The translations under genes were made by a program, and so were the position numbers. DNA of 64,000 bases from the NCBI RefSeq assembly GCF_900090285.1, contig NZ_LT607754.1, positions 2,666,001-2,730,000 on the forward strand. The letters run 5' to 3'. Numbering within the stretch: the stretch's first letter is position 1; the number at the start of each line of letters is the position of its first letter. The notes under the pieces were generated by a model. That model made no database searches and was not told the DNA's origin. It saw only the letters and a program-made list of their open reading frames with translations. This document shows, piece by piece, positions 8,969 to 22,642 of this stretch. This DNA comes from Micromonospora inositola. GTDB lineage: Bacteria > Actinomycetota > Actinomycetes > Mycobacteriales > Micromonosporaceae.

Positions 8969-9054
8969 CCACGGGAGCCCGGTGCACCGGGCTGAGAGGG
9001 GGGCTGAAGCCCCCGACCGTCGAACCTGATCCGGGTAATGCCGGCGCAGGGAGG
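8969..9054 (+). ncRNA. TPP riboswitch (THI element)
   Basis: The conserved THI-box landmarks occur in order: ACGGGAGCCC at the 5' side, GGGCTGAGAGG, a variable GGGGGCTGAAGCCCCC hairpin, GAACCTGATCCGGGTAATGCC, and GCGCAGGGAGG at the 3' end. It binds thiamine pyrophosphate. The 3' strand of the closing helix includes the GGGAGG Shine-Dalgarno (9049-9054) for GTG 9064, so ligand binding would directly hide the ribosome site. Control is therefore probably translational and applies to the first gene of the seven-gene thi operon, with coupling through the overlaps. Confidence 0.95.
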
Positions 9055-9063
9055 AGTGTTGCC

Positions 9064-9683
9064 GTGCCGCCCCTGGGACGACTGCATCTGATCACCGACA
9101 CCCGGCCGGGGCGGGACCCGCTCGCGGTGCTGCGTGCCGCCCTGCCGGTGGCCCGCGCCGAACTGGTCGTCCAGGTCCGGGTGGAGGACGACGCCACCGA
9201 TCGCCAGGCGTACGAGCTGGCCCGGCGGGTGGTCGCGCTCTGCCGGCCGTACGGGGCGACGTGCCTGGTCAACGACCGACTGCACGTGGCGCTCGCGGTC
9301 GACGCCGCGGGTGGGCACGTCGGCGCGGAGGACCTGCCGGTGCGGGCGGCCCGTCGGGTGCTCGGCTCGACCGCCGTGCTCGGGGCGACCGCGCGGGAGC
9401 CGGTGAGCGCCGCCGAGGCGGTCGCCGCCGGGGCCAGCTACCTGGGCGTGGGCCCCTGCCACCTCACCGGCACCAAGGCCGGTCTGCCCGCGCCGATCGG
9501 CCCCGCCGGGGTGCACGCGGTCGCCGAGGCGGTGGAGGTGCCGGTGATCGCCATCGGCGGAGTGACCGCCGCGAGCGTGCCCGCGCTGCGGGCCGCCGGG
9601 GCGTACGGGGTGGCGGTGGTCGGGGCGCTCTCCGGGGCCCCGGATCCCGCCCGCGCCGCCGCCGAACTGCTCGGGGCGCTGAC

Positions 9684-9690
<7 letters not shown>
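9064..9690 (+). CDS. thiE: Thiamine phosphate synthase
   Basis: A 208-aa ThiE that joins HMP-PP and the thiazole phosphate carboxylate to give thiamine phosphate. Family features are QVRVED (a variant of the usual QLREK pyrophosphate site, Lys replaced), the Mg-binding LVNDR and HVGAED, the YLGVGPCHLTGTKAG loop, and the phosphate-binding IAIGGV. It retains both Asp positions that coordinate Mg, unlike the second ThiE-like protein at 11844. The start GTG 9064 is 9 bases after the riboswitch-controlled Shine-Dalgarno. Its stop overlaps the thiO start (GTGCTGA). Confidence 0.93.
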
Positions 9691-14916
<5,226 letters not shown>

Positions 14917-14920
14917 GGTC

Positions 14921-14961
14921 ACGCCGGTCGGGCCGTCCCGCGCGGTCGGCCCGACCGGCGT
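14921..14961. terminator. Bidirectional terminator after thiC
   Basis: A perfect 14-bp inverted repeat (14921-14934 and 14948-14961) with a 13-base loop lies between the convergent ends of thiC and the large membrane protein gene. Confidence 0.75.
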
Positions 14962-14966
14962 TCCGG

Positions 14967-17900
14967 TCAGTCCCGGTGGTGCCGCCCGGTACGCAGCGAG
15001 CCCGAGTCGCCGTCCGCGGCCGGCCGGCCCAGCCCGGTGACCCAGTCGACGTACTCCTCGTCGTGCGGCGGCACCGGCTCCGCCTCGCGGCTGTTCCGCT
15101 CCGCCGTGCTCTCCTCGCCGCCCTTCGCCCGGTTCCGCCGGAACAGGCCACGGCGGGACCGGCCCTTTCCGGTGCCGGCCTCCTCATCGCCGTCGGCCGC
15201 GGAAGGAGACTGGTCGTCGGTCTCCCGCCCCGGGTCGTCGGCCTGGTGTGCCCGCTCGCCGCCGGGGGAACCGGCTGGTGCCGGGTCGACCGCGCTCGGC
15301 CCGACTGCGCGCCGCGCGTTCGCCAGGGCGTCCCAACTGGCCGCGCGGTCCAGGTCGGGCAGCGCCCGGTGCCGGGGGCGCGGCGCCGGCGCGGCCGGGG
15401 TGCCGCTGTCGACGGCCGCGGTGGCGTCCGTCGTGGGCCCGGTCGGGGCGGCGGCCGGCCGGGGGGTGGCCGGCCCGGCCGGCGCGGGCGCGACCGGCCA
15501 GGCCGGCCGGACGTCGCCGCGCCGATCCGCGTCGCCGGAGAAGATCGGGCGGGGGCTCGGCGAGAAGCCGTGCCGAGCCTCCGCCGCAGCGCCGTCGGGC
15601 GTCGCCGGCGACTGGTGCGCCGGGCCGGCGGGCGGTGCCGCCGGCAGCCTCCCGCCGGGTCGGCCGGTGCCTGTCGCGATCCCCGGCGCGCGGCTGGCTC
15701 CTGCGGCACCGAAGGGATCGGCGGTTCCGGCCCGGTCCGCGGCGGTGGCCTCATCAGCGGCGGTGGAGCGGTCGGCGGTGCTGGACCGGTCGGCTCCGCT
15801 GGACCGGCCGGCGGCGCTGGACCGGCCGGCGGCGCTGGACTGCCGGGCGGCGGTGGCCGGGGCAAGGTCGGCGGCGGACGTGGCGGTCGGCGTCGAGGGC
15901 GAGATGGCCGTCGGCAGGTCCGTGGTGGAAACGGTGGTTGCCACGTCGGCAGGCCGGGATGTGGCGGCCACCGGTGCGGGGCTGGTGCGGGCGGGGTCGC
16001 CGTTCGATGTCGGGTGCCCGGTCTCCGGTGCGGCGTCGGTCGAGCTCGGCGTCGGGGCGGTCGCCGTCGGCTCGGCCGACCGCGACCTGCGGGCCCGCTT
16101 CGGCCGGCCCGTCGACGACGTCGGGGACGCCGACCGGGACCCGGCGGGCGAACCGGACCGGGACGCCGGGGCGTGGGCCGCCGTACCGGTCAGCCCGGTC
16201 AGGGCGGTGCCGTCCGGACCGCCCACGCCCGGTCCGGGCGCGTCAGTTTCCGGCGTGCGTGCCGACTCGACGTCGGGCGTGGCCGCTCCGCCCCCGGCGG
16301 TGGCCGCCGGCGCCGGGACGACGGGTCCGGGCACCTCCGCGCCGACCTTGGGCGTCGCCGTCCTGGGCGAGGGCGCGGGTGCCGCTGCCTCGGCCGACGG
16401 GCCGGGGGTCGCCGTCCCGGGCATGGGTGTGGCCGCCTGGGCCGAAGGAGCGGGCGTCGCCGTCCCGGTAGCGGGCGTGGGCGCCGCCTCCGGGGCCGAG
16501 CGGCCGGGTCTTGGCGTGGGTGTCGCCGGGGCGGGCACGGTCCCGGCCGCGGTCGTACCGGGTCGCGTCGCCTTCGGCGTCGACGTCCGACCGGCGGCGA
16601 CCACGTCCACGGCCGAGATGCGCCTCGCCGACGAGAGCGGGGTGGGTGCCGGAAGGCTCTGAGTCGGGTCGTCGGCGTCCCGTTCGATCACCGGACCGGC
16701 CCCGGCCGCTCCGATCGCGGCCGGCGGGCCGATGGTGCGGTCGCGGGCCACGGCGCCGGACGCCGGGGCGCCGGCGAGGCGAGCCGGGTCATCCTCGGCG
16801 GCGGAGACGGGAGCCGGGGTCACGAGGTCACGGTCGTCGGCGGGCGCGACGGGCGGGGTTGCGAGGTCGCGGTCGTGGGCGGGTACCACGGACCGGGCCG
16901 CGAGGTCGCGGTCGTCGGCGGACGCCGGGACGGGGGCTGCCGGGCCCCGGTCGTCGCCGGAACGGGCGTTCCGACGAATGGTCGGCCGGGCGACGCCGGG
17001 CGGTGCCGGCGTCGGCGTGCCGCTGGACGCCACGGGCCATTCCCAGTGTGCGGGGGTGGGTCGGTTGGCGCCGGCCGGGTGGGTGTCCCGGGCGGCCGAC
17101 TGGGTGCCGAGGTCGACAGCGCTGCCACCCGCGGCCGCGGTCGGTGCGCCGGCACGGCTCGGGTCGGCCGAGGAGGCCGGGTGGTCCTCCGTCCGGTCCA
17201 CCGGGGACCCCGCCGAGGAGGCGGTGGGCCCGGTCGGGAGGGGCTGGAGGATGTCGGTCGGCTCGATGGCCCTGGTCGCCGGCGTCTCGGACGGTCGACG
17301 CAGCACGGTGGCGGCCGTCGAGCCGAGCGCGCCGGCGGCGACCGCGATGAGCGCCCCGTAGTAGGGTGCGAGCTGGTACCGGTCGGCCGCGTCGCCGGGG
17401 CCGGCGGTCAGGTAGGCGAACGCCACCAGGACCGGGCCGGCCGCGCCCGCGGCGCCGCCGACCAGCGGCTGGTGGCCGTGCCGGCGGGCCAGCGCGCCGA
17501 CGGCCGCGCCGGCGAGCAGCGCCACCGTGGGCAGGACCAGCATGGCCAGGCGCTGCGCCGTCGCCGCGTCCAACCACGACGGCTCCAGGACCCCGAGGCG
17601 TACGGTGGGCAGCGGCCCGGTCGAGGCCAGCGCCGGCGCCACCGAGATCAGCGCGAGCAGCCAGAGCACGCCGCCCGTCATCACGATGTTCCAGCCCAGC
17701 GGCGGGTTCAGCAGTACGGCGAGCGCCGCCCCGGCGCCGACCACCGCGCCGAGGATGGCGCAGATGCCGACCGCCCAGACCGGGTCGACCGTGCCGCCGA
17801 TCTCGGTCGCGCGGGCGGGCTGCATGCACAGCGGCGCGACGACGATCGCGCCCAGCGCGGCGGCCCCGGCGACCGAGAATTGTTCGGTGGTGCCGCCCGG

Positions 17901-18137
17901 GAACCCGTACCGGCGGGCGAGTCGTCCGGTGACGACGGCGCCGGCCACCGCGGCGACCGCCGCGAACCAGGCCACCCAGACGAGCTGGGCCAGCCACCGG
18001 TTGACCGAGCCGTCGGTGAACGCGCCGTTGAGGCGCACGATGCCGAACCCGTACGCGATGCCGAGCTGGCCGGCCCCGGCCAGCACGCTCACCCCGAGCG
18101 CCGTGAGCAGCAGCCTGCCCCACGTCCGAAAGGCCAT
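14967..18137 (-). CDS. Large membrane protein with long disordered Ala/Pro tail
   Basis: I do not recognise a family. The 1,056-aa product has an N-terminal membrane domain (about residues 1-285) with roughly eight hydrophobic helices. The remaining ~770 residues are low-complexity sequence rich in Ala, Pro, Thr, Ser and Arg, with short imperfect repetitions such as DRDLA and SSAAGRSS. The tail probably lies in the cytoplasm. The C-terminus has conserved-looking islands ([15 protein letters not shown] and [13 protein letters not shown]). The start was set at ATG 18137 because TAACGT lies 7 bases before it; GTG 18146 is in frame. Codon use in the tail is extremely GC-rich, which creates long antisense open frames. 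Confidence 0.8.
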   Translation of the reverse strand: MAFRTWGRLLLTALGVSVLAGAGQLGIAYGFGIVRLNGAFTDGSVNRWLAQLVWVAWFAAVAAVAGAVVTGRLARRYGFPGGTTEQFSVAGAAALGAIVVAPLCMQPARATEIGGTVDPVWAVGICAILGAVVGAGAALAVLLNPPLGWNIVMTGGVLWLLALISVAPALASTGPLPTVRLGVLEPSWLDAATAQRLAMLVLPTVALLAGAAVGALARRHGHQPLVGGAAGAAGPVLVAFAYLTAGPGDAADRYQLAPYYGALIAVAAGALGSTAATVLRRPSETPATRAIEPTDILQPLPTGPTASSAGSPVDRTEDHPASSADPSRAGAPTAAAGGSAVDLGTQSAARDTHPAGANRPTPAHWEWPVASSGTPTPAPPGVARPTIRRNARSGDDRGPAAPVPASADDRDLAARSVVPAHDRDLATPPVAPADDRDLVTPAPVSAAEDDPARLAGAPASGAVARDRTIGPPAAIGAAGAGPVIERDADDPTQSLPAPTPLSSARRISAVDVVAAGRTSTPKATRPGTTAAGTVPAPATPTPRPGRSAPEAAPTPATGTATPAPSAQAATPMPGTATPGPSAEAAAPAPSPRTATPKVGAEVPGPVVPAPAATAGGGAATPDVESARTPETDAPGPGVGGPDGTALTGLTGTAAHAPASRSGSPAGSRSASPTSSTGRPKRARRSRSAEPTATAPTPSSTDAAPETGHPTSNGDPARTSPAPVAATSRPADVATTVSTTDLPTAISPSTPTATSAADLAPATAARQSSAAGRSSAAGRSSGADRSSTADRSTAADEATAADRAGTADPFGAAGASRAPGIATGTGRPGGRLPAAPPAGPAHQSPATPDGAAAEARHGFSPSPRPIFSGDADRRGDVRPAWPVAPAPAGPATPRPAAAPTGPTTDATAAVDSGTPAAPAPRPRHRALPDLDRAASWDALANARRAVGPSAVDPAPAGSPGGERAHQADDPGRETDDQSPSAADGDEEAGTGKGRSRRGLFRRNRAKGGEESTAERNSREAEPVPPHDEEYVDWVTGLGRPAADGDSGSLRTGRHHRD

Positions 18138-18144
18138 GTCGGGC

Positions 18145-18150
18145 ACGTTA
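18145..18150 (-). promoter_or_regulatory. Leaderless -10 of the large membrane protein gene
   Basis: On the minus strand, TAACGT is followed by 7 bases and then ATG 18137. Confidence 0.5.
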
Positions 18151-18212
18151 CGGCGCGGTGCGCCCGATCGCCACCTTGACGCAGCGCGGCGCGGCGCGCG
18201 CCGCCGGTGTGG

Positions 18213-18521
18213 CTACTTCAGCTCGACCAGGCGGGCCAGATAGGTCGTGTCCCCGACATTGGTGAGCAGGTGCACGGCGCCCGGGTCGCGGTAGACCACC
18301 CCGCCGGTCGGTTCGTCGGCGTCGATCCGGGTGCCGTCGACGGTCTGCACCACGTTCTTCGCGCCCTGGATCGCCACCACCAGGTACGGGTGGTCGTGCC
18401 GGTGCAGCGGCTGCCGCTCGCCCGGCTCCAGCCGGATGTGCCAGACCCGCACCCGGTCGTTCTCGTAGACGACCTCCTGGCCCACCGGGCCGAGTTCGAC
18501 GTCCTGGGACAGTTCGGTCAT
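18213..18521 (-). CDS. Small cupin-domain protein
   Basis: A 102-aa single-domain cupin. The metal-binding pattern is visible in PLHRHDHPYLVVAIQG (His residues for motif 1) and in the second motif around DPGAVHLLTNVGD. Small cupins bind ligands or act as dioxygenases or isomerases; no specific activity can be assigned. ATG 18521 overlaps the stop of the upstream LLM oxidoreductase (ATGA), so the two are translationally coupled and the cupin probably acts on the same compound. Confidence 0.85.
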   Translation of the reverse strand: MTELSQDVELGPVGQEVVYENDRVRVWHIRLEPGERQPLHRHDHPYLVVAIQGAKNVVQTVDGTRIDADEPTGGVVYRDPGAVHLLTNVGDTTYLARLVELK

Positions 18522-19474
18522 CGGGTTCCGTCCAGCTGGGGGAGCACCTCGGCGGCGATGAGCTCCAGGTGGTCGAGGTCGGCGAAGTCGATCAGCCGCA
18601 GGTGCACCCGGGTGGCGCCGATCGCGGCGAACTCGCCGAGCCGGTCGACCAGCTGCGTCGGGGAGCCGACCACCGGGTCCTCCGGCGGCAGGGCGCTCTT
18701 GACGTGCAGCGGCGCGGCCCGCCGCTGCGCCTCCGCGTCGGTCCGGCCGATCGCCACCACGATCCCGGCGGAGAGCACCAGCGGTGCCCGCCCGGACTCC
18801 GTACGGCCGGTGCGCTGGCACGCCTCGGTCACCCGCTCGTACGCGGCGGCCGTCTCGGCGACGCTCTTGAACGGCATGTTGAACTCGTCGGCGTACCGGG
18901 CGGCCAGCTCGGGGGTGCGCTTGGGGCCGCGGCCGCCGACGATCACCGGCGGGCCGGGCCGCTGCACCGGCTTGGGCAGCGCGGGCGCGTCCGCCAGCCG
19001 GTAGTGCTCGCCGGTGAAGCGGTACGTCTCGCCGGGCGGGGTGCGCCACAGCCCGGTGATGATCTCGAGCTGTTCGGCCAGCCGGTCGAACCGCTCGGTC
19101 ACCCCCGGGAAGGGGATGCCGTAGGAGAGGTGTTCCCGCTCGTACCAGCCGGCGCCGATGCCCAGCTCGACCCGGCCGCCGCTCATCTGGTCGACCTGGG
19201 CCACCATCACCGCGAGGGGCCCGGGGAGCCGGAAGGTGGCCGAGCTGACCAGGGTGCCGAGCCGGATCCGGGAGGTCTCCCGGGCCAGCCCGGCCAGGGT
19301 CAGCCAGGCGTCCGTGGGACCGGGCAGCCCGGGGTCGTCGCCCATCGACTGGTAGTGGTCGGCGCGGAGGAAGCCCTCGAACCCGGCCGCCTCGACCAGC
19401 CGGGCGAACCGGAGCTGGTCGTCGTAGCTGGCCCCCCGGTGCGGCTCGGTGAAGACCGACACCCGCATGGTCAC
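18518..19474 (-). CDS. LLM-class (luciferase-like) F420/FMN-dependent oxidoreductase
   Basis: A ~318-aa TIM-barrel luciferase-like oxidoreductase. Diagnostic segments are the N-terminal FTEPHRGASYDDQLRFARLV, GFEGFLRADHY, the LGTLVSSATFR strand and ELGIGAGWYEREH. Actinobacterial members often use F420, but alkanesulfonate-type members use FMNH2, so the cofactor is not certain. GTG 19474 overlaps the stop of the ABC ATPase (GTGA); an ATG lies six bases further in. Pairing with an NMT1-type transporter suggests that it oxidatively cleaves the imported compound. Confidence 0.88.
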   Translation of the reverse strand: MTMRVSVFTEPHRGASYDDQLRFARLVEAAGFEGFLRADHYQSMGDDPGLPGPTDAWLTLAGLARETSRIRLGTLVSSATFRLPGPLAVMVAQVDQMSGGRVELGIGAGWYEREHLSYGIPFPGVTERFDRLAEQLEIITGLWRTPPGETYRFTGEHYRLADAPALPKPVQRPGPPVIVGGRGPKRTPELAARYADEFNMPFKSVAETAAAYERVTEACQRTGRTESGRAPLVLSAGIVVAIGRTDAEAQRRAAPLHVKSALPPEDPVVGSPTQLVDRLGEFAAIGATRVHLRLIDFADLDHLELIAAEVLPQLDGTR

Positions 19475-20310
19475 CGCCCTCCCGTGCCGGACCCCGCCGG
19501 CGTCTCCGCCGGGCCGGCCGCCGCCGCGTCCTCGGTCTGTGCCGCGACGACCGGGACGTCCCGTTCCATCAACAGCTCGTGCAGGTCGGCGCTGACCTGG
19601 GCCACCTCGGCCAGGTGGGCGTTGCGACCGAGGGTGCGGGGCCGGGGGATGTCCACCTCGAGGATCTTGCGGATCCGGCCGGGGCGGGGGCTGAGCACGA
19701 CGACCCGGTCGGCGAGCAGCACCGCCTCGTCGATCGAGTGGGTGACGAAGACGATGGTCGCGCTCGTCTCCGTGTGCACCCGCTGGAGTTCGCCGGAGAG
19801 CTCTTCCCGGGTGAGCGCGTCGAGCGCCGAGAAGGGCTCGTCCATCAGCATCACCCGCGGTTCGCCGATCAGCGACCGGCACAGCGAGACCCGCTGCTGC
19901 ATGCCGCCGGAGAGCTCGTGCGGCAGGCGCTTCTCGAAGCCGCCGAGGCCGGCCAGGTCCAGCAGCTCCCGGGCCCGCTCGCGGTGCCTGGCCCGGCTCC
20001 AGCCGAAGATCTCGACCGGGAGCAGGACGTTGTCCAACACCGAGCGCCAGGGCAGCAGGGCGGGCCGCTGGAACAGCATGGCGATGTCGCGGCGGGGCCG
20101 GGTGATCGGCGTGCCGGCCACGGTGATCTCGCCCTCGGTGACCGGCAGCAGCCCGGCGATCATGCGGAGCAGGGTGGACTTGCCGCAGCCGGAGCGGCCG
20201 AGGACGGCGACGAACTCGCCCTCCGCGACGTCGAGGTCGATGCCGCGCAGCGCCTCGACGCGACCCGAGCGGCCGTCGAAGGTGCGGGACACCGCGGACA
20301 GCTTGATCAT
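19471..20310 (-). CDS. ABC transporter ATP-binding protein (SsuB/TauB type)
   Basis: A 279-aa ATPase of the nitrate/sulfonate/taurine import group. Walker A is GRSGCGKST, the signature is LSGGMQQRV, Walker B is VMLMDEPFSALD, and the H-loop is FVTHSIDEA. The LFQRPALLPWRSVLDNV segment is typical of SsuB/TauB-like ATPases. The start ATG 20310 has GGGAGG about 10 bases upstream. It faces away from the binding-protein and permease genes, across a 284-base divergent control region. Confidence 0.92.
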   Translation of the reverse strand: MIKLSAVSRTFDGRSGRVEALRGIDLDVAEGEFVAVLGRSGCGKSTLLRMIAGLLPVTEGEITVAGTPITRPRRDIAMLFQRPALLPWRSVLDNVLLPVEIFGWSRARHRERARELLDLAGLGGFEKRLPHELSGGMQQRVSLCRSLIGEPRVMLMDEPFSALDALTREELSGELQRVHTETSATIVFVTHSIDEAVLLADRVVVLSPRPGRIRKILEVDIPRPRTLGRNAHLAEVAQVSADLHELLMERDVPVVAAQTEDAAAAGPAETPAGSGTGGR

Positions 20311-20594
20311 CTCCGGCCGGCTCCCTCCCGCTCGACGACCACGAGCCCGGCAAGGGTAACCGGATGTCGTCCCTATAGCACCGTCCAGGATGGACGATGG
20401 TCGGTTTCCGTTCCGCAACTTCGTTTCCGTTCCGCAACCGGTACGCCCGGCCTTGCGACGCTGCCCTTCTCGTACGCTGTGCCCGCGAAGAGTCCCCTCA
20501 CGACGGTCCCGTCGGCTGCCCCCTCCTGCCGGCACCGTCGGACCCACGACCCGTCCGGGTGGCATGACCTGGTCGGAAAGGACATGGTGCACTG
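20311..20594. promoter_or_regulatory. Divergent control region of the NMT1-type ABC system
   Basis: This 284-base region separates the two transporter half-operons. It contains the tandem repeat at 20404-20438, a short inverted repeat CGTCC-aggat-GGACG (20382-20396), and a TACGCT hexamer (20473-20478) that could be the -10 for the binding-protein gene. No riboswitch was recognised. Confidence 0.5.
20404..20438. repeat. Tandem 16-bp operator-like repeat
   Basis: GTTTCCGTTCCGCAAC occurs at 20404-20419 and again, unchanged, at 20423-20438 (period 19, about two helical turns). Each copy holds two TTCCG pentamers. The location between divergent operons suggests a transcription-factor site. Confidence 0.7.
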
Positions 20595-21626
20595 ATGAGA
20601 AGGCTGACCCGTACGGTCGCCGCGGCCGCGCTGGCCACCGCCCTCGCCCTGGTCTCCGGCTGCAGCAGCGGCTCGGACAAGTCCGGCGACCCCAAGAGCG
20701 CGGGTGCCGGGACGGTGGAGAAGGTGACCTATCTCACCTCGTTCGGCAACTTCGGCCGTGACTCCTACGCCTGGGTGGCGAAGGAGAAGGGCTTCTTCAA
20801 GGACGCCGGCTTCGACGTGGAGATCAAGCCCGGCCAGGGCACCGGCGCGGTCATCCAGACCGTGGTCGGCGGCCAGGCCGACTTCGGCCCGATCGACCTC
20901 ACCGGCGGCATCCTCCAGCTCGGCAACGGCCAGGCCAAGGACTTCGTCGCGGTGGCGGCGATCCAGCAGCGCACCATGGCCGCCATCGTCTCGGTCGAGG
21001 GCAAGAACATCGCCACGCCGAAGGACCTGGAGGGCAAGAAGCTCGCCGACACCCCCAGCTCCGTCGTGCGCAACCTCTTCCCCACGTACGCCAAGCTGGC
21101 CGGCGTCGATGCCAGCAAGGTGACCTGGGTCAACGGTGAGCCGCAGACCCTGATGGGCACGCTCGCCTCCGGCTCGGTCGACGGCATCGGCCAGTTCGTG
21201 GTCGGTCAGCCCACCGTCGAGGCGGTGACCAAGAAGAAGCCGGTCGTACTGCCGTACAGCAACGTCATGCAGGACCTCTACGGCAACGCGCTGATCACCT
21301 CCACGAAGATCGCCAAGGAGAAGCCGGAGATGGTCAAGCGCTTCACCGCGGCGCTGCTCAAGGGCCTGGAGTACGCCCTGGCCAACCCGCAGGAGGCGGC
21401 GGACATCCTGAAGAAGAACGTGGCCGCCACCAACCCGGCCGCGGCCGCCGCCGAGCTGCAGCTGATGGCCGCGTACGTCCGGTCCAGCAACTCCGGCACC
21501 GCGCTGGGCACCCTGGACAGCGGCCGGGTCGCCAAGAGCATCGCGCTACTGCAGGGCGCGGGCGCGCTCAAGCAGAACCTGACCCCCGACCAGATCATCG
21601 ACTTCAACCTCGCGCCGAAGGCCTGA
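20595..21626 (+). CDS. NMT1/SsuA-type ABC substrate-binding lipoprotein
   Basis: A 343-aa extracytoplasmic binding protein. The signal peptide ends in the lipobox LVSGC with Cys23 as the lipid-anchored residue. The mature part has the NMT1/THI5-like periplasmic fold (GFFKDAGFDVEIKPGQGTG, QADFGPIDL, PKDLEGKKLADTP). Relatives bind sulfonates, nitrate or pyrimidine thiamine precursors, and the ligand cannot be read here. The nearby thi operon raises the pyrimidine option, but no TPP riboswitch precedes this gene. The RBS is AAAGGAC before ATG 20595. Confidence 0.9.
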   Translation: MRRLTRTVAAAALATALALVSGCSSGSDKSGDPKSAGAGTVEKVTYLTSFGNFGRDSYAWVAKEKGFFKDAGFDVEIKPGQGTGAVIQTVVGGQADFGPIDLTGGILQLGNGQAKDFVAVAAIQQRTMAAIVSVEGKNIATPKDLEGKKLADTPSSVVRNLFPTYAKLAGVDASKVTWVNGEPQTLMGTLASGSVDGIGQFVVGQPTVEAVTKKKPVVLPYSNVMQDLYGNALITSTKIAKEKPEMVKRFTAALLKGLEYALANPQEAADILKKNVAATNPAAAAAELQLMAAYVRSSNSGTALGTLDSGRVAKSIALLQGAGALKQNLTPDQIIDFNLAPKA

Positions 21627-21644
21627 CCGGTCGACCCGGAGATC

Positions 21645-21684
21645 GGGGGTGCGGCCCGCCGGGGTTCCGGTGGGGCGCACCCCC
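21645..21684 (+). terminator. Intercistronic hairpin between binding protein and permease
   Basis: A 9-bp stem (GGGGGTGCG/CGCACCCCC) with a 22-base loop in the 101-base gap. Such hairpins often protect or attenuate mRNA so that the binding protein is made in excess of the permease. Confidence 0.5.
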
Positions 21685-21727
21685 TTCGCGTGCCGGTCGT
21701 GGGGCCGGCCGAGCAGAGGAGGACACC

Positions 21728-22576
21728 TTGACGGAGTTGACCCGGAGCCGGGCCGGCACGCCGGCGCCGGTGCGGTCCACGACGGAGCCGGCCGCGCCGC
21801 GCCGGGGCGGCGTACGCCCGGCGGCGGTGGGGCTGCCGGCGCTCGGGCTGCTGATCGCGGTGACGGTCTGGTGGACGGTGACGTCGGGCCTGCACCTGGT
21901 CCATCCGGCGTCCCTGCCGCCGCCGCAGGCGGTGTGGAGCGCGCTGACCGAAACGAGCGACGTGCTGCTGCCGGCGCTGGGGATCACCACCGCGATGACC
22001 GTCCTCGGCTTCCTGCTCTCCTCGGTGGCCGGCGTGCTGATCGGCATGGCGCTGGCCGCCTCCCGGCGGGTCGAGCGGATGTTCGCGCCGCTGCTGGTGG
22101 CGATCAACGCGGTGCCGAAGATCGCGCTCGGCCCGCTGCTGGTGGTCTCGGTGGGCTGGGGTCAGAAGCCGATCCTGACCATGGTGTTCCTGCTCTGCTT
22201 CTTTCCGATCGTGCTCTCCACCGCGACCGGGCTGACCACCACCCCGGCCGACCTGGCCGACCTGGCCCGGTCGCTGAACGCCTCCTGGTGGCAGTCGTTC
22301 CGCAAGGTGCGCTTCCCGGCCGCCCTGCCGCAGATGTTCGTCGGGTTGAAGGTGGCGATGCCGCTCGCCGCGATCGGCGCGGTGATCGGGGAGTTCTACT
22401 CGGACAAGCCCGGGCTGGGCTTCCAGATCCTCCAGTACAACGGGATCGGGGACACCGCGACGGCCTGGGCGGCGATCGTGCTGATCGCGCTGATGAGCAT
22501 CCTGCTGTACTCCGCCCTCAGCCTCGTCGAGCGCCTCGCCCTCCCCTGGGTACGCGCCACCACCTCATCCCGCTGA
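21728..22576 (+). CDS. ABC transporter permease (SsuC/TauC type)
   Basis: A ~282-aa integral membrane permease with about six helices and the BPD_transp_1 domain. The cytoplasmic EAA-type loop that docks on the ATPase is visible around LARSLNASWWQSFRKVRFPAALP. The start is taken at TTG 21728 because GAGGAGG sits 5 bases before it and no ATG or GTG has a comparable site. It works with the binding protein upstream and the divergently encoded ATPase. Confidence 0.88.
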   Translation: MTELTRSRAGTPAPVRSTTEPAAPRRGGVRPAAVGLPALGLLIAVTVWWTVTSGLHLVHPASLPPPQAVWSALTETSDVLLPALGITTAMTVLGFLLSSVAGVLIGMALAASRRVERMFAPLLVAINAVPKIALGPLLVVSVGWGQKPILTMVFLLCFFPIVLSTATGLTTTPADLADLARSLNASWWQSFRKVRFPAALPQMFVGLKVAMPLAAIGAVIGEFYSDKPGLGFQILQYNGIGDTATAWAAIVLIALMSILLYSALSLVERLALPWVRATTSSR

Positions 22577-22582
22577 CCGGGT

Positions 22583-22633
22583 GATCCTGGAGGGAAGTCG
22601 CCCCTGGGCGGGGGCCACTTCCCTCCCAGGATC
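22583..22633. terminator. Bidirectional terminator
   Basis: A 16-bp stem with one bulged base (22583-22598 against 22617-22633) plus an inner GC-rich stem. It lies between the convergent ends of the permease and the receptor-type binding protein. Confidence 0.75.
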
Positions 22634-22642
22634 CCGACGAGT

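Noticed and set aside
5539..9516. 1,325-codon open frame on the minus strand
   Set aside because: It lies antisense to the ABC-F, aldo/keto reductase and thiE genes, shows no domain, and is low in complexity (Gly, Arg, Val, Pro). High GC leaves few stop codons in the shadow frame.
20595..21626. Assignment of the NMT1 protein as ThiY (thiamine precursor binding)
   Set aside because: No TPP riboswitch precedes it and the partner LLM/cupin genes are not typical of thiamine salvage, so the ligand is left open.
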